The notes: generated by a model not told the origin, from the letters alone. A stretch of 64,000 nt of DNA from Dinoroseobacter sp. (GCA_017643385.1 JAEPNN010000005.1:62001-126000); one strand, 5' to 3'. Positions 35,343-45,900 are shown, counted from the first letter of the stretch. Made by a program: numbers and translations.

Positions 35343-37922
35343 ATGTCCCGCTACGACCCACAAACCCTCGAAGCCAAATGGCAATCTGCCTGGGACGAGG
35401 CGCAAACCTTTCTGGCCAAAGCAGATCCTGACAAGCCAAAATACTATGTGCTTGAAATGTTTCCCTATCCATCCGGGCGCATTCATATCGGGCATGTGCG
35501 CAATTACACGATGGGCGACGTGATTGCGCGCTACAAACGCGCCGCAGGCCATACCGTGCTGCACCCAATGGGATGGGATGCCTTCGGGATGCCAGCGGAA
35601 AACGCCGCGATGAAAGAGGGCGGGCACCCGAAAGACTGGACGTATAACAATATCGCAGTCATGCGCGCGCAGATGAAACCGCTGGGACTGTCTATTGACT
35701 GGACCCGCGAATTCGCCACCTGCGATCCCGAATACTATGGCCAACAGCAAGCCCTGTTCCTCGATTTCCTCGAAAAAGGCTTGGTCTACCGTAAAAACGC
35801 AGTGGTGAACTGGGACCCGGTCGACATGACCGTTTTGGCAAATGAACAGGTGATCGACGGCAAGGGCTGGCGGTCAGGCGCAGAGGTGGAACGGCGCGAG
35901 CTGACGCAATGGTTTTTCAAGATTTCCGACCATTCAGAAGAATTGCTCTCGGCGCTGGATGGGCTCGACAACTGGCCCGCAAAGGTCAAAACAATGCAGG
36001 CCAACTGGATCGGCATGTCGCGCGGATTGCAGTTCTCTTTCGCCCTGACGGAACGAGCTGGAGATTTCGAGGGAATCGAGGTCTACACCACACGCCCGGA
36101 CACTCTCATGGGGGCAAGCTTTGTCGGAATCTCAGCAGATCATCCACTTGCCAAGAAGTTGGAAAAAGACAATTCGGCGATTGCAGCATTTTGCGCAGAA
36201 GTCCGCAAAGGCGCCACCAACGAAGAGGCCATTGAGAAAGCCGAGAAGCTGGGCTTCGACACCGGTTTGCGCGTCAAGCATCCCCTGAATCCCGATTGGG
36301 AACTGCCTGTCTGGATCGCGAACTTCATCTTGATGGACTACGGCACCGGCGCAATTTTCGCCTGTCCCGCCCATGACCAACGCGACCTCGACTTCTGCCG
36401 CAAATATGATTTGCCCGTTATCGACACATTTTATGCGCTGGATGATACAACGCCGGTTACAACCGAAGCCTTTGTCCCGCCCAAAACCGATACCGTAAAA
36501 TGGGTGAACCACTTTGCCGGGCTCGACGAAGCAACCGGGCAGGACGCAATTGATGCAACGATTGATTTTGCTGAAGCTGCGGGCTGGGGCGAAGGGAAAA
36601 CCCAGTACCGCCTGCGTGACTGGGGGCTGAGCCGCCAGCGCTACTGGGGCTGTCCGATTCCCGTTGTACATTGCGATGCGTGCGGCGTTGTCCCGGAGAA
36701 GAAAGAGAATCTGCCGATTGCATTGCCATATGACAGCGGCAACGAACCGATTGATTTTTCGATCCCAGGCAACCCTCTGGACCGTCATCCTTCATGGCGC
36801 GACGTGCCGTGCCCCGCTTGCGGAAAACCCGCCAAGCGTGAAACCGATACGATGGACACTTTCGTGGACAGCTCATGGTATTTTGCGCGCTTCACCGCGC
36901 CACGCGCCGAAACACCAACTGATGCCGATGCAGCTGCATACTGGATGAATGTCGACCAGTATATCGGCGGGATTGAACACGCGATTCTTCACCTGCTTTA
37001 TTCGCGGTTCTTTGCCCGCGCGATGAACATCACCGGCCATTTGCCAGACAGCGCAACCGAACCGTTTGATGCGCTTTTCACCCAAGGCATGGTGACCCAC
37101 GCGATTTATCAAACGACAGATGCCCAGAATGGCCGCCCGGTCTATCACTATCCGGAAGAGGTCGAACTTCGCGATGGCAAAGGATTCCTGAAGGCCGATG
37201 GGCGTGAAGTGCAGATCATCCCGTCTGCAAAGATGTCGAAGTCAAAAAACAACGTCGTCGATCCGGTCGCGATCATCGAACAGTATGGCGCCGACACCGC
37301 GCGCTGGTTCGTATTGTCAGATTCGCCGCCCGAGCGTGACGTCGAGTGGACCGCGGCCGGAGCAGAGGCCGCTTACAAGCACCTCAACAGGGTCTGGTCG
37401 CTGTGTGATCGCATCGGGCAGATGGACCCCGATGCGCCCGGACAAGGTGATGAGGACCTCAAACGCGCGATGCATAAGGCGATTTTCGATGTCACAAGCG
37501 GTGTCGAGAGCTTTGGCTTTAATGCAGCAATTGCAAAGCTTTATGCTTTCACGAACACGATCCAGAAATCCAAGGCCTCCCACGCAGTGCAGCGCGAGGC
37601 GATCATGACGCTTGCGCAGCTAATGGCACCCATGACCCCGCACCTTGCAGAAGACATCTGGGCCCACCAAGGCGGCACAGGGCTGATCACGAATGCGCCG
37701 TGGCCGGATGTCGATGAAACGATGCTTGTGGAAGACACGGTCACACTGCCCATTCAGGTGAACGGAAAACGTCGGTCCGAAATCACCGTGCCCAAGGACA
37801 TGGACAAGGCCGAGGTTGAAAAGCTGGTCATGGAAGACGATGCTGTCCAAAGGGCCCTGCAAAACGGGCCTTTGAAGAAACTGATCGTTGTTCCGGGGCG
37901 GATCGTTAATGTCGTTATCTGA
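35343..37922 (+). CDS. leuS: Leucyl-tRNA synthetase
   Basis: Charges tRNA-Leu. The 859-residue class I synthetase has the HIGH motif as HIGH itself (48-51, in [14 protein letters not shown]) and KMSKS (630-634). Between them lies the editing domain ([12 protein letters not shown]). Length is normal. ATG 35343 is preferred over an in-frame start ten codons earlier because MSRYDP is the family start. lptE begins inside its last 14 bases. Confidence 0.97.
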   Translation: MSRYDPQTLEAKWQSAWDEAQTFLAKADPDKPKYYVLEMFPYPSGRIHIGHVRNYTMGDVIARYKRAAGHTVLHPMGWDAFGMPAENAAMKEGGHPKDWTYNNIAVMRAQMKPLGLSIDWTREFATCDPEYYGQQQALFLDFLEKGLVYRKNAVVNWDPVDMTVLANEQVIDGKGWRSGAEVERRELTQWFFKISDHSEELLSALDGLDNWPAKVKTMQANWIGMSRGLQFSFALTERAGDFEGIEVYTTRPDTLMGASFVGISADHPLAKKLEKDNSAIAAFCAEVRKGATNEEAIEKAEKLGFDTGLRVKHPLNPDWELPVWIANFILMDYGTGAIFACPAHDQRDLDFCRKYDLPVIDTFYALDDTTPVTTEAFVPPKTDTVKWVNHFAGLDEATGQDAIDATIDFAEAAGWGEGKTQYRLRDWGLSRQRYWGCPIPVVHCDACGVVPEKKENLPIALPYDSGNEPIDFSIPGNPLDRHPSWRDVPCPACGKPAKRETDTMDTFVDSSWYFARFTAPRAETPTDADAAAYWMNVDQYIGGIEHAILHLLYSRFFARAMNITGHLPDSATEPFDALFTQGMVTHAIYQTTDAQNGRPVYHYPEEVELRDGKGFLKADGREVQIIPSAKMSKSKNNVVDPVAIIEQYGADTARWFVLSDSPPERDVEWTAAGAEAAYKHLNRVWSLCDRIGQMDPDAPGQGDEDLKRAMHKAIFDVTSGVESFGFNAAIAKLYAFTNTIQKSKASHAVQREAIMTLAQLMAPMTPHLAEDIWAHQGGTGLITNAPWPDVDETMLVEDTVTLPIQVNGKRRSEITVPKDMDKAEVEKLVMEDDAVQRALQNGPLKKLIVVPGRIVNVVI

Positions 37923-38439
37923 TCGCAGAAGCTTCCTGAGTGTCTTGCTGGCGCTTCCCGTAGCGGCGTGTGGATTTGAACCAGTATATCAGCAGGATAC
38001 GGCGGCGCTTGGACTGCGGGGCAAGGTTCTTCTCGACACACCCACAACCGAAATAATCTTTGATCTCAACCGTGCACTTGAAGATCGGCTAGGGGCAACG
38101 CGCGACCCGATCTATGGTCTTCGAACCACATATCAGGAATCTAGTTCAGCACTTGCGGTGCAGGGGACAGCCGCAATCACGCGTTACAATCTTATCGGCA
38201 CATCCTCGTACGACCTGCGCGACCTGCAAACTGGCATCACCGTTCTAAGCGGCACGGTTGATTCCTTTACGTCCTATTCGGCCACATCGACGACCATCGC
38301 AACGGCAGCAGCGGCTGATGACGCGCGCCAGCGTCTTTCGAACACGCTGAGCGACCTGATCATCTCAGACCTGCTGGTTCGATTGCCAAAAGACCCTGTA
38401 GAGCTAGCCCCAGCGCTTCCGGGGGGTGTAGACCTATGA
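37909..38439 (+). CDS. lptE: LPS assembly lipoprotein LptE
   Basis: A 176-residue outer membrane lipoprotein that plugs and supports LptD in placing LPS on the cell surface. Lipobox AAC (Cys21) is followed by GFEPVY, the typical start of mature LptE. The body has the LRTTYQE and [14 protein letters not shown] segments. It starts within the end of leuS and ends four bases into holA, so leuS-lptE-holA is one operon. Confidence 0.9.
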   Translation: MSLSDRRSFLSVLLALPVAACGFEPVYQQDTAALGLRGKVLLDTPTTEIIFDLNRALEDRLGATRDPIYGLRTTYQESSSALAVQGTAAITRYNLIGTSSYDLRDLQTGITVLSGTVDSFTSYSATSTTIATAAAADDARQRLSNTLSDLIISDLLVRLPKDPVELAPALPGGVDL

Positions 38440-39464
38440 AATTGTCCGGGCGTGATCTGGCCCGGTTCATCGCAAAGCCGGAGGCAGATCGGCTGGGTGT
38501 TCTTCTTTATGGCGCGGATCCAATGCGGGTTGCGATCCAACGTCAGGACCTCCTGAAATCACTCGTCGGAAAGACCGCCGAAGAAGAGATGCGGCTGACG
38601 CGCATTCCCGGTTCGGACCTTCGCAGCGATCCTGCTCGGTTAAACGATGCGATAAAGGCACGTGGGTTCTTTCCGGGACCTTGCGCCGTGTTTGTCGAGG
38701 ACGCGACAGATGCGGCCGCACCCGCGATTCTTGCCGCCATGCAGGACTGGCAAGCGGGCGACGCAACGTTGGTGATCGCAGCGGGCGCACTGAAACCAAG
38801 CTCCAAACTGCGCAAGGCGTTTGAGAGCCATAACAACGCCTATGCGGCCCCCATTTATGACGACCCGATGGACCGTACCGAAATCGAACGGAGGCTGAAC
38901 GAAGCGGGCCTGCCTGCCCCGGACCGCAACGCAATGGGTGAGCTGGAGACCCTCGCATCCGCACTCGATCCCGGAGATATGCGGCAACTGATTGAAAAGC
39001 TGTCCCTCTATAAATTGGATGACGCCAGCCCGATCACGCCGGATGACATTGCAGCGGTTGCACCCGCCTCAACCGAAGCAGCGCTCGACGAGATCCTTCA
39101 TATCGTTGCCGAAGGGCGCGCGTCCGAAATCGGACCGCTCATGTCCCGCCTTGCCGCACAAGGTCAGGGCGGGGTCGCAATCTGCATCGCGTTGACCCGT
39201 CATTTCAAAGCGCTCTATGCGGCCGCATCCGATCCGAAAGGTCCGCAAGCCGGCATTGCTGCAATCCGACCCCCCGTTTTTTGGAAGAACCGCGACCGGA
39301 TGATCCGTCAAGCGCAAGCCTGGGGGGGCGAAAAACTGAGCCGTGCCTTGTCAGAGTTGGTTCAGACAGATCTCACGCTTCGCTCCTCGCAGCGCGCGCC
39401 AGATCGCGCCGTGATCGAGCGCGCGCTGATCCGTTTGGCGATGCTGGCCCGTGCCAGAGGCTAG
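38436..39464 (+). CDS. holA: DNA polymerase III delta subunit
   Basis: The clamp-loader subunit that opens the beta clamp. The 342-residue protein shows the typical pattern: LLYGADPMRVAIQRQDLLKSL near the start, RLTRIPGSDL, and the C-terminal QGGVAICIALTRHFKALY. It lacks a functional Walker A, as expected for delta. It follows lptE with an ATGA-type overlap. Confidence 0.93.
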   Translation: MKLSGRDLARFIAKPEADRLGVLLYGADPMRVAIQRQDLLKSLVGKTAEEEMRLTRIPGSDLRSDPARLNDAIKARGFFPGPCAVFVEDATDAAAPAILAAMQDWQAGDATLVIAAGALKPSSKLRKAFESHNNAYAAPIYDDPMDRTEIERRLNEAGLPAPDRNAMGELETLASALDPGDMRQLIEKLSLYKLDDASPITPDDIAAVAPASTEAALDEILHIVAEGRASEIGPLMSRLAAQGQGGVAICIALTRHFKALYAAASDPKGPQAGIAAIRPPVFWKNRDRMIRQAQAWGGEKLSRALSELVQTDLTLRSSQRAPDRAVIERALIRLAMLARARG

Positions 39465-39476
39465 AAAGGGAATGCA

Positions 39477-40064
39477 ATGTATCAGGTGATCGGAACGTTT
39501 CGCAGCCGCACATTGCGGGTACTCTGGATGCTGGAAGAACTTGGAGTGCCCTACGAACACATTCAAGCCGGTCCACACAGTGATGCCGTCAAGAATGTGA
39601 ACCCCGACGGGAAGATCCCGGTGCTTGTGGCAGAAGGCACAGCACTTACCGATTCCAGCGCCATACTGACATATCTTGCCGACAAACACGGTGGCGTCAC
39701 CTTTCCGGCCGGTACGATTGAACGCGCCCGGCAAGACGGGCTTCTGCACAAGGTGCTGGACGAAGTTGATGCCGCGCTCTGGCTCGCCACCCGGCACACG
39801 TTCTATCTGCCACAAGACCAGCGCATGCCAGAAATCAAGGGACCACTGATCTGGGAGTTCTCTAAAACCATGCGTTCCATGGAGAACATCCTGGGCGACG
39901 GTCCCTTTCTGATGGGCGAGACTTTCACGGTTCCTGACATCGTGCTCACGCATTGTCTTGGCTGGGCGATCAACGCAAAATTCCCCGTCGAGTCCGACAA
40001 CCTGCGCGCCTACATCAAACGCTGCAGAGGGCGTGACGCCTTTAAACGCGCCGCGGAGACCTGA
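39477..40064 (+). CDS. Glutathione S-transferase
   Basis: A 195-residue GST with the thioredoxin-like N-terminal domain (SRTLRVLWMLEELGVPYEHI, then GKIPVLVAEGTALTDSSAILTYLAD) and an all-helical C-terminal domain. It should join glutathione to electrophiles. It lies 12 bases after holA and two bases before the glutathionyl-hydroquinone reductase gene, so the two glutathione enzymes are probably made together. Confidence 0.9.
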   Translation: MYQVIGTFRSRTLRVLWMLEELGVPYEHIQAGPHSDAVKNVNPDGKIPVLVAEGTALTDSSAILTYLADKHGGVTFPAGTIERARQDGLLHKVLDEVDAALWLATRHTFYLPQDQRMPEIKGPLIWEFSKTMRSMENILGDGPFLMGETFTVPDIVLTHCLGWAINAKFPVESDNLRAYIKRCRGRDAFKRAAET

Positions 40065-40066
40065 CC

Positions 40067-41011
40067 ATGGGCTTGATGCTGAACGGAACCTACCTTGTCG
40101 ACGATCCGGGCCCGGACACACGCGAAGGGGGCGAATTTCAGCGTGCAAAATCCACACTTCGGGACTGGATCACCCCGGACGGTCGGTTCACGCCGGATAC
40201 CGGACGGTATCACGTTTATGCAGCTTGGAATTGCCCTTGGGCACATCGGGTCTTGCTGGCCCGGGCAATCCTGAGGCTGGAAAACAAGATCTCAGTCGCT
40301 GTGGCCAAGCCGCGCCGGACAGACCAAGGTTGGGTGTTTGACCCATCCGGTGATTACGCGGACCCAGAATTGTCCATCCTGTCGCTGCATCAGGTCTATT
40401 CCCGCCAAACCCCTGCATATACGGGCCGCATCACGGTTCCTGTCCTGTGGGATCGCAAAACTGAGCAGATTGTCAGCAATGAAAGTGCCGACATTATTCG
40501 CATGCTGGGGGCCTTCGGCGGGCCGGATCTTTACCCAGACGCGCTGCGTAAAGACATCGACGCATGGAATGCCCGCATTTACCCGGGCCTGAACAATGGT
40601 GTCTATCGCACCGGGTTTGCGCGAACGCAGGAGGCCTATGAAAAAGGCTTCACCGATGTCTTCGAGACGCTAGACGCAATGGAAACCCAACTGTCCCAAA
40701 CGCGATATCTGACAGGCGATACCTTTACCGAAGCCGATTTAAGGGCATTTCCGACACTGGCACGCTTTGATGTCGCCTATCACTACGCGTTCAAATGCAA
40801 TCTTCGAAAACTGGTCGATTATCCAAACCTCTGGGCCTATGCGCGGGAGATTTACGCAATGCCCGGGGTCGCGGAGACCGTAAAATTCGACATCTACAAA
40901 CAGGGCTATTTTTCGCCATCAGAATTGCGCAACCCGCTCGGCATCGTCCCCCTTGGGCCCGAACTCGCGGATTGGCACGCGCCACATGGGCGTGGCCACA
41001 TCACCCTCTAA
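40067..41011 (+). CDS. Glutathionyl-hydroquinone reductase (YqjG/ECM4 family)
   Basis: A 314-residue Xi-class GST that removes glutathione from glutathionyl-hydroquinones. The active-site cysteine is Cys56 in the diagnostic CPWAHR motif, with the later PVLWDRKTEQIVSNESADIIRML segment. It follows the GST gene in a likely operon with leuS-lptE-holA upstream. It ends in a CTAA stop overlap with the convergent flavoprotein gene. Confidence 0.93.
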   Translation: MGLMLNGTYLVDDPGPDTREGGEFQRAKSTLRDWITPDGRFTPDTGRYHVYAAWNCPWAHRVLLARAILRLENKISVAVAKPRRTDQGWVFDPSGDYADPELSILSLHQVYSRQTPAYTGRITVPVLWDRKTEQIVSNESADIIRMLGAFGGPDLYPDALRKDIDAWNARIYPGLNNGVYRTGFARTQEAYEKGFTDVFETLDAMETQLSQTRYLTGDTFTEADLRAFPTLARFDVAYHYAFKCNLRKLVDYPNLWAYAREIYAMPGVAETVKFDIYKQGYFSPSELRNPLGIVPLGPELADWHAPHGRGHITL

Positions 41012-42180
41012 ACCGTTCTTGCCGCAAATTGGACGGCATGATCACCCGCCCAGCGCCCCGTCGCGAAGCAGGCTGTCAGCAAATACCCCCCGGTTGGCGC
41101 TTCCCAATCCAGCATCTCACCTGCGACAAACACCCCGGGCCGATCCAGCAACATCAGGCCATCATTCACCTGATCACGGCGTACACCGCCTGCGGTGGAA
41201 ATTGCCTCATCCATCGGACGCAAACCTGAAACCGGAACATTCAAGCTTTTCAGCGACTTGGCCAGCACATTAACCGCGGGCATCGGGCGCAGCCACTCCT
41301 GCACCAGCGCGCGACGAACACCGTCCAATTTCAGCACTTTGCGCAGATGGTTCGAGAGGCTTGCCTTTCCTCGCGTACGGTTCAAGCGCGTCGCAATCTC
41401 GTCCTCGGTCATATCCGGGAACAGATCGAGGACCAGTGGCGCGCCTTCACGCACACCACGACTGACCGAATAGATGCCGCCCCCTTCGAGCCCGCGTGAT
41501 GACACTGTGAACTCACCCCGGGATGTGAGGTTTCCCGCGCTCAGCGCAACGCCTTTAACAGGCTGTCCAAAAAATGGGCGCATGTGATGGGACCAGTCCA
41601 CGCTCAGACCGGCATTGGCCACCTGAAACAAAGCCTCTCCCGGCAACCATTCGCGCCACGCGCCGTCACTGCCCAGCCGCGCCCAACTCGCGCCTCCCAG
41701 TGCCAGCACCAACACATCAGCAGATGCGCGTCGCAGCCCGTCAGGTGTGTCAAAGACGGCGGTGGTTCCTTCCAGCGTGATCAGCTGCCAACGTTTGCGC
41801 AGATCGACACCGAGCCCGTCAAGCCGCGTGAGCCAGGCACGCAACAGCGGTGAAGCTTTCATAACCTTGGGAAAAACCCGCCCCGTTGAGCCTGTAAAGA
41901 CCTCCTGACCCAGATTACGCGCCCAGTTTTGCACATCATCTGGTCCAAACGCCGCAAGCATCGGGCGTAACCATGGCTCAGCTTCGCGATAAGACTGGTA
42001 AAACAAAGACGTCGCTTCGACCTTGGTCAGGTTCAGACCCGACTTGCCGGCCATTAGAAACTTCCGACCGGGCGACGGCATTTTTTCGGCAATCGTCACT
42101 TTGCATCCCGATTGCGCCAGCCGTTCTGCGGCCATCAATCCTGCGGGACCCGCGCCAACCACAAGTGCTCTAACTGTCAT
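41008..42180 (-). CDS. HI0933-like flavoprotein, TIGR03862 type
   Basis: A 390-residue FAD-binding protein. The dinucleotide motif is VVGAGPAGLMAAERLAQSG near the start, then GRKFLMAGKSGLNLT typical of the HI0933 family, and a C-terminal FVAGEMLDWEAPTGGYLL. TIGR03862 members are common in alphaproteobacteria, and their substrate is unknown. ATG 42180 is the right start because the FAD motif begins seven residues later. Confidence 0.85.
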   Translation of the reverse strand: MTVRALVVGAGPAGLMAAERLAQSGCKVTIAEKMPSPGRKFLMAGKSGLNLTKVEATSLFYQSYREAEPWLRPMLAAFGPDDVQNWARNLGQEVFTGSTGRVFPKVMKASPLLRAWLTRLDGLGVDLRKRWQLITLEGTTAVFDTPDGLRRASADVLVLALGGASWARLGSDGAWREWLPGEALFQVANAGLSVDWSHHMRPFFGQPVKGVALSAGNLTSRGEFTVSSRGLEGGGIYSVSRGVREGAPLVLDLFPDMTEDEIATRLNRTRGKASLSNHLRKVLKLDGVRRALVQEWLRPMPAVNVLAKSLKSLNVPVSGLRPMDEAISTAGGVRRDQVNDGLMLLDRPGVFVAGEMLDWEAPTGGYLLTACFATGRWAGDHAVQFAARTV

Positions 42181-42267
42181 GGTGTGCAGGTCTTTCGGTT
42201 GCGTCAGATCGCGTCCACTCAATCACATCGAACCCCGGCATACCAACCCAACTTGCCCTATCGTCCG

Positions 42268-43167
42268 TTATTCAGACCTGATAATTTCTTCAGGGTTTCG
42301 CATAGCCTCAGCCAGAAAATCATACACCACGCGAATGCGCTTTGACGTCTGCAGCTCACGATGGGTGACCAACCAGACCGGAAAGCTTATTGGTGGGCGA
42401 TCAGGCAACACAGCTTCGATGCCGGGGGCGGCTTCACACAAGGCGACAGGTAAAAGGCTCGCTGCCAGTCCCGTACGCACCGCCTCCCAGATGACAACGC
42501 CATTGTCGCTGATCAAAGCGCAGTTTTCCGGGGCCAACTGCAAACCGAAACCGGCGATCATTTCGACAATCTGGGTAATGTTTGAGGATGACGCGAACGG
42601 CAGATCGGTCAAATTGGTTCGGCCGGTCCGGTCCAACAAAACGCTTGCGGCGAACAAGCCCGCGTCCCAATCGCCCGCATGCCGTGCAATCAGATCTGGC
42701 TGTTCAGGTCGCACATTCCGGATCGCAATATCCGCATCACGCCGCATCAGGTCCTCAACCGCATTCACCGCGCGCAGTTCGATCTGTAGCGCCGGCGCGA
42801 CTTCACGCAGCTTCAGAAGTACTTTGGGAAGAAAGACCGAACACATCAGATCGCTTGCCGTAACCGTGACGCGTCCGGACACTTCCTGTGCCTGTCCGCT
42901 GGCCACCAGCGAGATCCGGCTCGCAGCATCTCCGATCACTTGCGCGTGCTCCAATAGGTCCCGTCCAACGCTTGTCAGTGTCAAACCCCGCACCGAGCGC
43001 TCGAAGAGTGTTACCCCCAGAGATTGCTCCAACCCCATGACCTGCCGACCGACGGTGGGCTGCGTGGTGTTCAAAGACCTTGCAGCACCGCTGAGCGATC
43101 CGGCCTCTGCCGTCGCGACAAAGGCTTTCAGATGGTTCCAATCAAAAGCAACAGCCTGCCAGTTCAT
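42268..43167 (-). CDS. LysR-family transcriptional regulator
   Basis: A 299-residue regulator. The N-terminal helix-turn-helix is at about 15-60 (ATAEAGSLSGAARSLNTTQPTVGRQVMGLEQ, then LFERSVRGL), and the C-terminal effector domain follows. The target is unclear; LysR genes often control a divergent neighbour, here the methyltransferase gene 234 bases away. No obvious T-N11-A box was identified. Confidence 0.93.
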   Translation of the reverse strand: MNWQAVAFDWNHLKAFVATAEAGSLSGAARSLNTTQPTVGRQVMGLEQSLGVTLFERSVRGLTLTSVGRDLLEHAQVIGDAASRISLVASGQAQEVSGRVTVTASDLMCSVFLPKVLLKLREVAPALQIELRAVNAVEDLMRRDADIAIRNVRPEQPDLIARHAGDWDAGLFAASVLLDRTGRTNLTDLPFASSSNITQIVEMIAGFGLQLAPENCALISDNGVVIWEAVRTGLAASLLPVALCEAAPGIEAVLPDRPPISFPVWLVTHRELQTSKRIRVVYDFLAEAMRNPEEIIRSE

Positions 43168-43401
43168 ATGTTTACGTATAGCTGATCTACTAATTTAGGC
43201 AATTCCTACGCTGCAAGCGCATAGCTAAACGGTCCGCAAAGGAGGCAGCTGATTCCGCCTACCATTGTTTCAGTAGATCTGACACCTGCGCTTGCAATCG
43301 TCACCAGCGTAGCAGGGCTTGTTATCAATCTCAGCTTTGTAGAGTGGATCAGGCGCCCAAGGGCCATTTCGCAACCGCCCCAACTCACCTAAGGTACACC
43401 C

Positions 43402-44019
43402 ATGACCAACGCCGCATTCTGGGACAAGCTTGCGCCGCGCTACGCCGCGCAGCCTATCGATGATGTTCCTGCATATGAAGAAACGATAGCCGTCACGGCC
43501 GCCTACCTGTCGCCCGAGGACCGGATCCTGGAAATTGGTTGCGGCACCGGAGGGACGGCACAAACACTGGCACAGACCGCACGAGAAGTCGTGGCAACCG
43601 ACGTGTCGCAAGGCATGATCTCGATTGCACAGAGCAAATTGACCGCAGACACCTCCAATGTCTCTTTCAAGGTTGCCAGCTCAGATGAGATCTTGGACGA
43701 AGCACCGTTTCAGGCAATCTGTGCATTCAACATTCTGCACCTTGTGGATGACCCCAAAACTACAATTGCCGCCCTGTCACGGCAGGTGGATGAAGGTGGT
43801 TTGATCATCTCAAAAACCCCTTGCATGGGGGAGGGTGCTTTTTTCATGCCCGCCATTATTTGGGTAATGCGGCAGTTCGGGAAGGCGCCTTTCGTCCACG
43901 TCATGACCGGAGATCAGTTGGAAGCGATGTTCCACAAGGCTGGTTTCGAAATTCTGGAACGACGCAAATTCGGGTCAGGTAAGATGAACCCCTTTATTGT
44001 GGCCCGCAAGGCAAGCTAG
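43402..44019 (+). CDS. Class I SAM-dependent methyltransferase
   Basis: A 205-residue methyltransferase with SAM motif I (ILEIGCGTGGTAQTL, about 47-61), the acidic strand VVATDVSQGMI, and the AICAFNILHLVDDP segment. The acceptor is unknown; small-molecule or quinone-like substrates are possible. It lies 10 bases ahead of the HNH gene. Confidence 0.9.
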   Translation: MTNAAFWDKLAPRYAAQPIDDVPAYEETIAVTAAYLSPEDRILEIGCGTGGTAQTLAQTAREVVATDVSQGMISIAQSKLTADTSNVSFKVASSDEILDEAPFQAICAFNILHLVDDPKTTIAALSRQVDEGGLIISKTPCMGEGAFFMPAIIWVMRQFGKAPFVHVMTGDQLEAMFHKAGFEILERRKFGSGKMNPFIVARKAS

Positions 44020-44029
44020 CAGACGGGGT

Positions 44030-44326
44030 ATGTCGGATCCCATTTGCCCTTTATGTGATCGTCCGATCCCGAAAGACGTGCCGCAGAGCCTGCACCACCT
44101 TGTCCCCAAACTGAAGGGGGGTAAGGGGGGACCAACGGTTCTCCTGCACCACATCTGTCACAAGGAAATCCATGCAACACTGACCGAGGCAGAGATTGCC
44201 CGCGACTACGCCACGCCAGAAGCATTGCGCGCGCATCCCAGACTGGCAAAGTTTGCCAGATGGGTTTCAAAACGCCCGCCAGACTTTCTGTCAAAAGTCC
44301 CCGGGAAGCGGGGCGGCCGCAGATAG
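44030..44326 (+). CDS. HNH endonuclease-like protein
   Basis: A 98-residue protein with a compact HNH pattern: CPLCDRPI, then SLHHLVPKLKGG and LLHHICHKEIHA. The CxxC and His pairs should bind zinc and a catalytic metal. It has no obvious phage or restriction context, and the methyltransferase upstream does not look like a DNA methylase, so this is not evidently a restriction system. ATG 44030 is the likely start. Confidence 0.8.
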   Translation: MSDPICPLCDRPIPKDVPQSLHHLVPKLKGGKGGPTVLLHHICHKEIHATLTEAEIARDYATPEALRAHPRLAKFARWVSKRPPDFLSKVPGKRGGRR

Positions 44327-44409
44327 GTTAGACGCACTGCCATTTTGCTTCGCGCACGAAACAATAGGTCAATGCAACTTACCTTAACATAATGTAAAAA
44401 TTCATAAAA

Positions 44410-45042
44410 TTAGCGTCGATACAGCGCCTTGATCGAACCCAAGAGCGCTGGCGTGGACGCCTCGGCATCAGCAGCCAGCGTATCAAGCGCCTCAGCCATT
44501 TCATCTGCGCGCACCACACGATCAAAAAGACCCCAGGCCTGCGCTTCGCGTGTTTCGATCTTTGCACCACCAAGAAGAACAAGCTTTGAACGGCTTTCTC
44601 CGGCTATGGCAGTCAGACGCGCAGGATCGCTGGGCTGAGGCAGGAACCCGTTCTTCACCACGGGGTAAAACACTTTTGTCCCTTCGACCGCCACACGCAG
44701 ATCACATGCCAGCATCATGCCGATCGCGCCACCTGCGCAGGTCCCATTCAGCGCGCAAATTGTCAGACCGGGAAACGCGGCAATCCGTGATGACAACTGT
44801 TCCCAGTTCGGATCTGTCGTCAGCGTCCCGTTCCGGGCTTCTTCAAGATCAGCACCCGCACTGAAAACCTTGCCCCGCCCCGTCAGCACCAAAACGCGCG
44901 CACCGGCGCTCTGGGCACCGGCCACCGCTGCATCAAGGTCCTCCAGCATTTGCCCGTTTAGTGCATTTGCCTTATCGGGCCTATTCAATGTCAGGGTCCA
45001 GCGAGCGGTGTCTGCGGCGATCTCGATCAGCGAAGCACTCAT
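44410..45042 (-). CDS. Crotonase-fold protein (enoyl-CoA hydratase/isomerase family) without catalytic glutamates
   Basis: A 210-residue crotonase-fold protein, shorter than the usual 255-260. The acyl-CoA site is recognisable (LNRPDKANALNG, FSAGADLEEA, GTCAGGAIGMMLACDLRVA). Both glutamates of classical enoyl-CoA hydratase are absent: Gly108 and Val128 stand in their places. It may therefore be an isomerase, a hydrolase, or no hydratase at all. It follows the SDR gene by three bases, which suggests one pathway for a CoA thioester or keto/alcohol pair. Confidence 0.85.
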   Translation of the reverse strand: MSASLIEIAADTARWTLTLNRPDKANALNGQMLEDLDAAVAGAQSAGARVLVLTGRGKVFSAGADLEEARNGTLTTDPNWEQLSSRIAAFPGLTICALNGTCAGGAIGMMLACDLRVAVEGTKVFYPVVKNGFLPQPSDPARLTAIAGESRSKLVLLGGAKIETREAQAWGLFDRVVRADEMAEALDTLAADAEASTPALLGSIKALYRR

Positions 45043-45045
45043 GTC

Positions 45046-45801
45046 TCAGGTCCCAAGACCGAGCCGCGCGCGCAACCCTTCATCCCGTAGGGAAATCTCT
45101 TCCCCGATATGTGCATCCGCCTCATCACTGCACATCCAGACAAGGCATTTTGCAGGCCAATCCGCAGGAATGTGGACCGACGGATCCAGCTGGCTGACAG
45201 GGTTAATCCCGCTGGCCTTGATCTCAACCTGCATATCCGTGGCGACCGTTCCAGGGCTTAGCCCCATTGCGCGAATGCCGTTTTCGCGTTCCTCCTTGTC
45301 GAGACAGCGTGTCAGCATTGCCGCTCCGGCCTTGGAACTGCAGTAATGCGACCAGCCCTCCAACGGTCCATGTGCCGCCCCGGAACTGATGGTCAGAACA
45401 GTGCCTGCGCCCTGCGCACGCATCTGTGGAAGCACGGCTTTCATACCGTTGAACACACCCTTGAGGTTTATGTCGATCATCGTCCCCCAATCGTCTGCAT
45501 CAATATCTTCTATCCGGCCCACAGGCGAAATTACGCCAGCGTTGTTGATCATGACATCGACACTGCCAAAGGCTTCGACAGTTTGTGCGATCGCGCCTTC
45601 AACAGCCGTGTAGTCCGCCACATCACAAGCGATGGCCAAGGCCTTTGGGCCGATCTCGGCAGCCAGATCATTCAGCGCCGACTCAGTTCGCGCCAGAAGC
45701 GCGACATTGGCCCCTTCAGCGGCAAAGGCGCGAGCCGCTGCTGCACCGATGCCCTTGCTGGCCCCCGTGATCACCACTGTTTTGCCGTTCAAATCCGTCA
45801 T
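45046..45801 (-). CDS. Short-chain dehydrogenase/reductase (SDR)
   Basis: A 251-residue classical SDR. The cofactor motif is TGASKGIG (12-19), the NNAG motif is present, and the catalytic Ser, Tyr and Lys appear in SSGAAHGPLEGWSHYCSSK. The CDVADYTAVE segment suggests NADP or NAD by position but does not decide it. It is the first gene of a pair with the crotonase-like gene. Substrate unknown. Confidence 0.92.
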   Translation of the reverse strand: MTDLNGKTVVITGASKGIGAAAARAFAAEGANVALLARTESALNDLAAEIGPKALAIACDVADYTAVEGAIAQTVEAFGSVDVMINNAGVISPVGRIEDIDADDWGTMIDINLKGVFNGMKAVLPQMRAQGAGTVLTISSGAAHGPLEGWSHYCSSKAGAAMLTRCLDKEERENGIRAMGLSPGTVATDMQVEIKASGINPVSQLDPSVHIPADWPAKCLVWMCSDEADAHIGEEISLRDEGLRARLGLGT

Positions 45802-45900
45802 AACCGCTCCTTTTGAGGGGTGTTGGTGTCCTTGGCTTGACCCAAGCTTCTACAAGTCTGAGAGTTGAGTGCAAATTAAGTCAGTTGCCGAGGTCTCAAA

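Noticed and set aside
43402-44326. Restriction-modification pair (methyltransferase plus HNH protein)
   Set aside because: The methyltransferase shows small-molecule type motifs and no DNA-methylase DPPY or PCQ motif, so adjacency alone is not enough.
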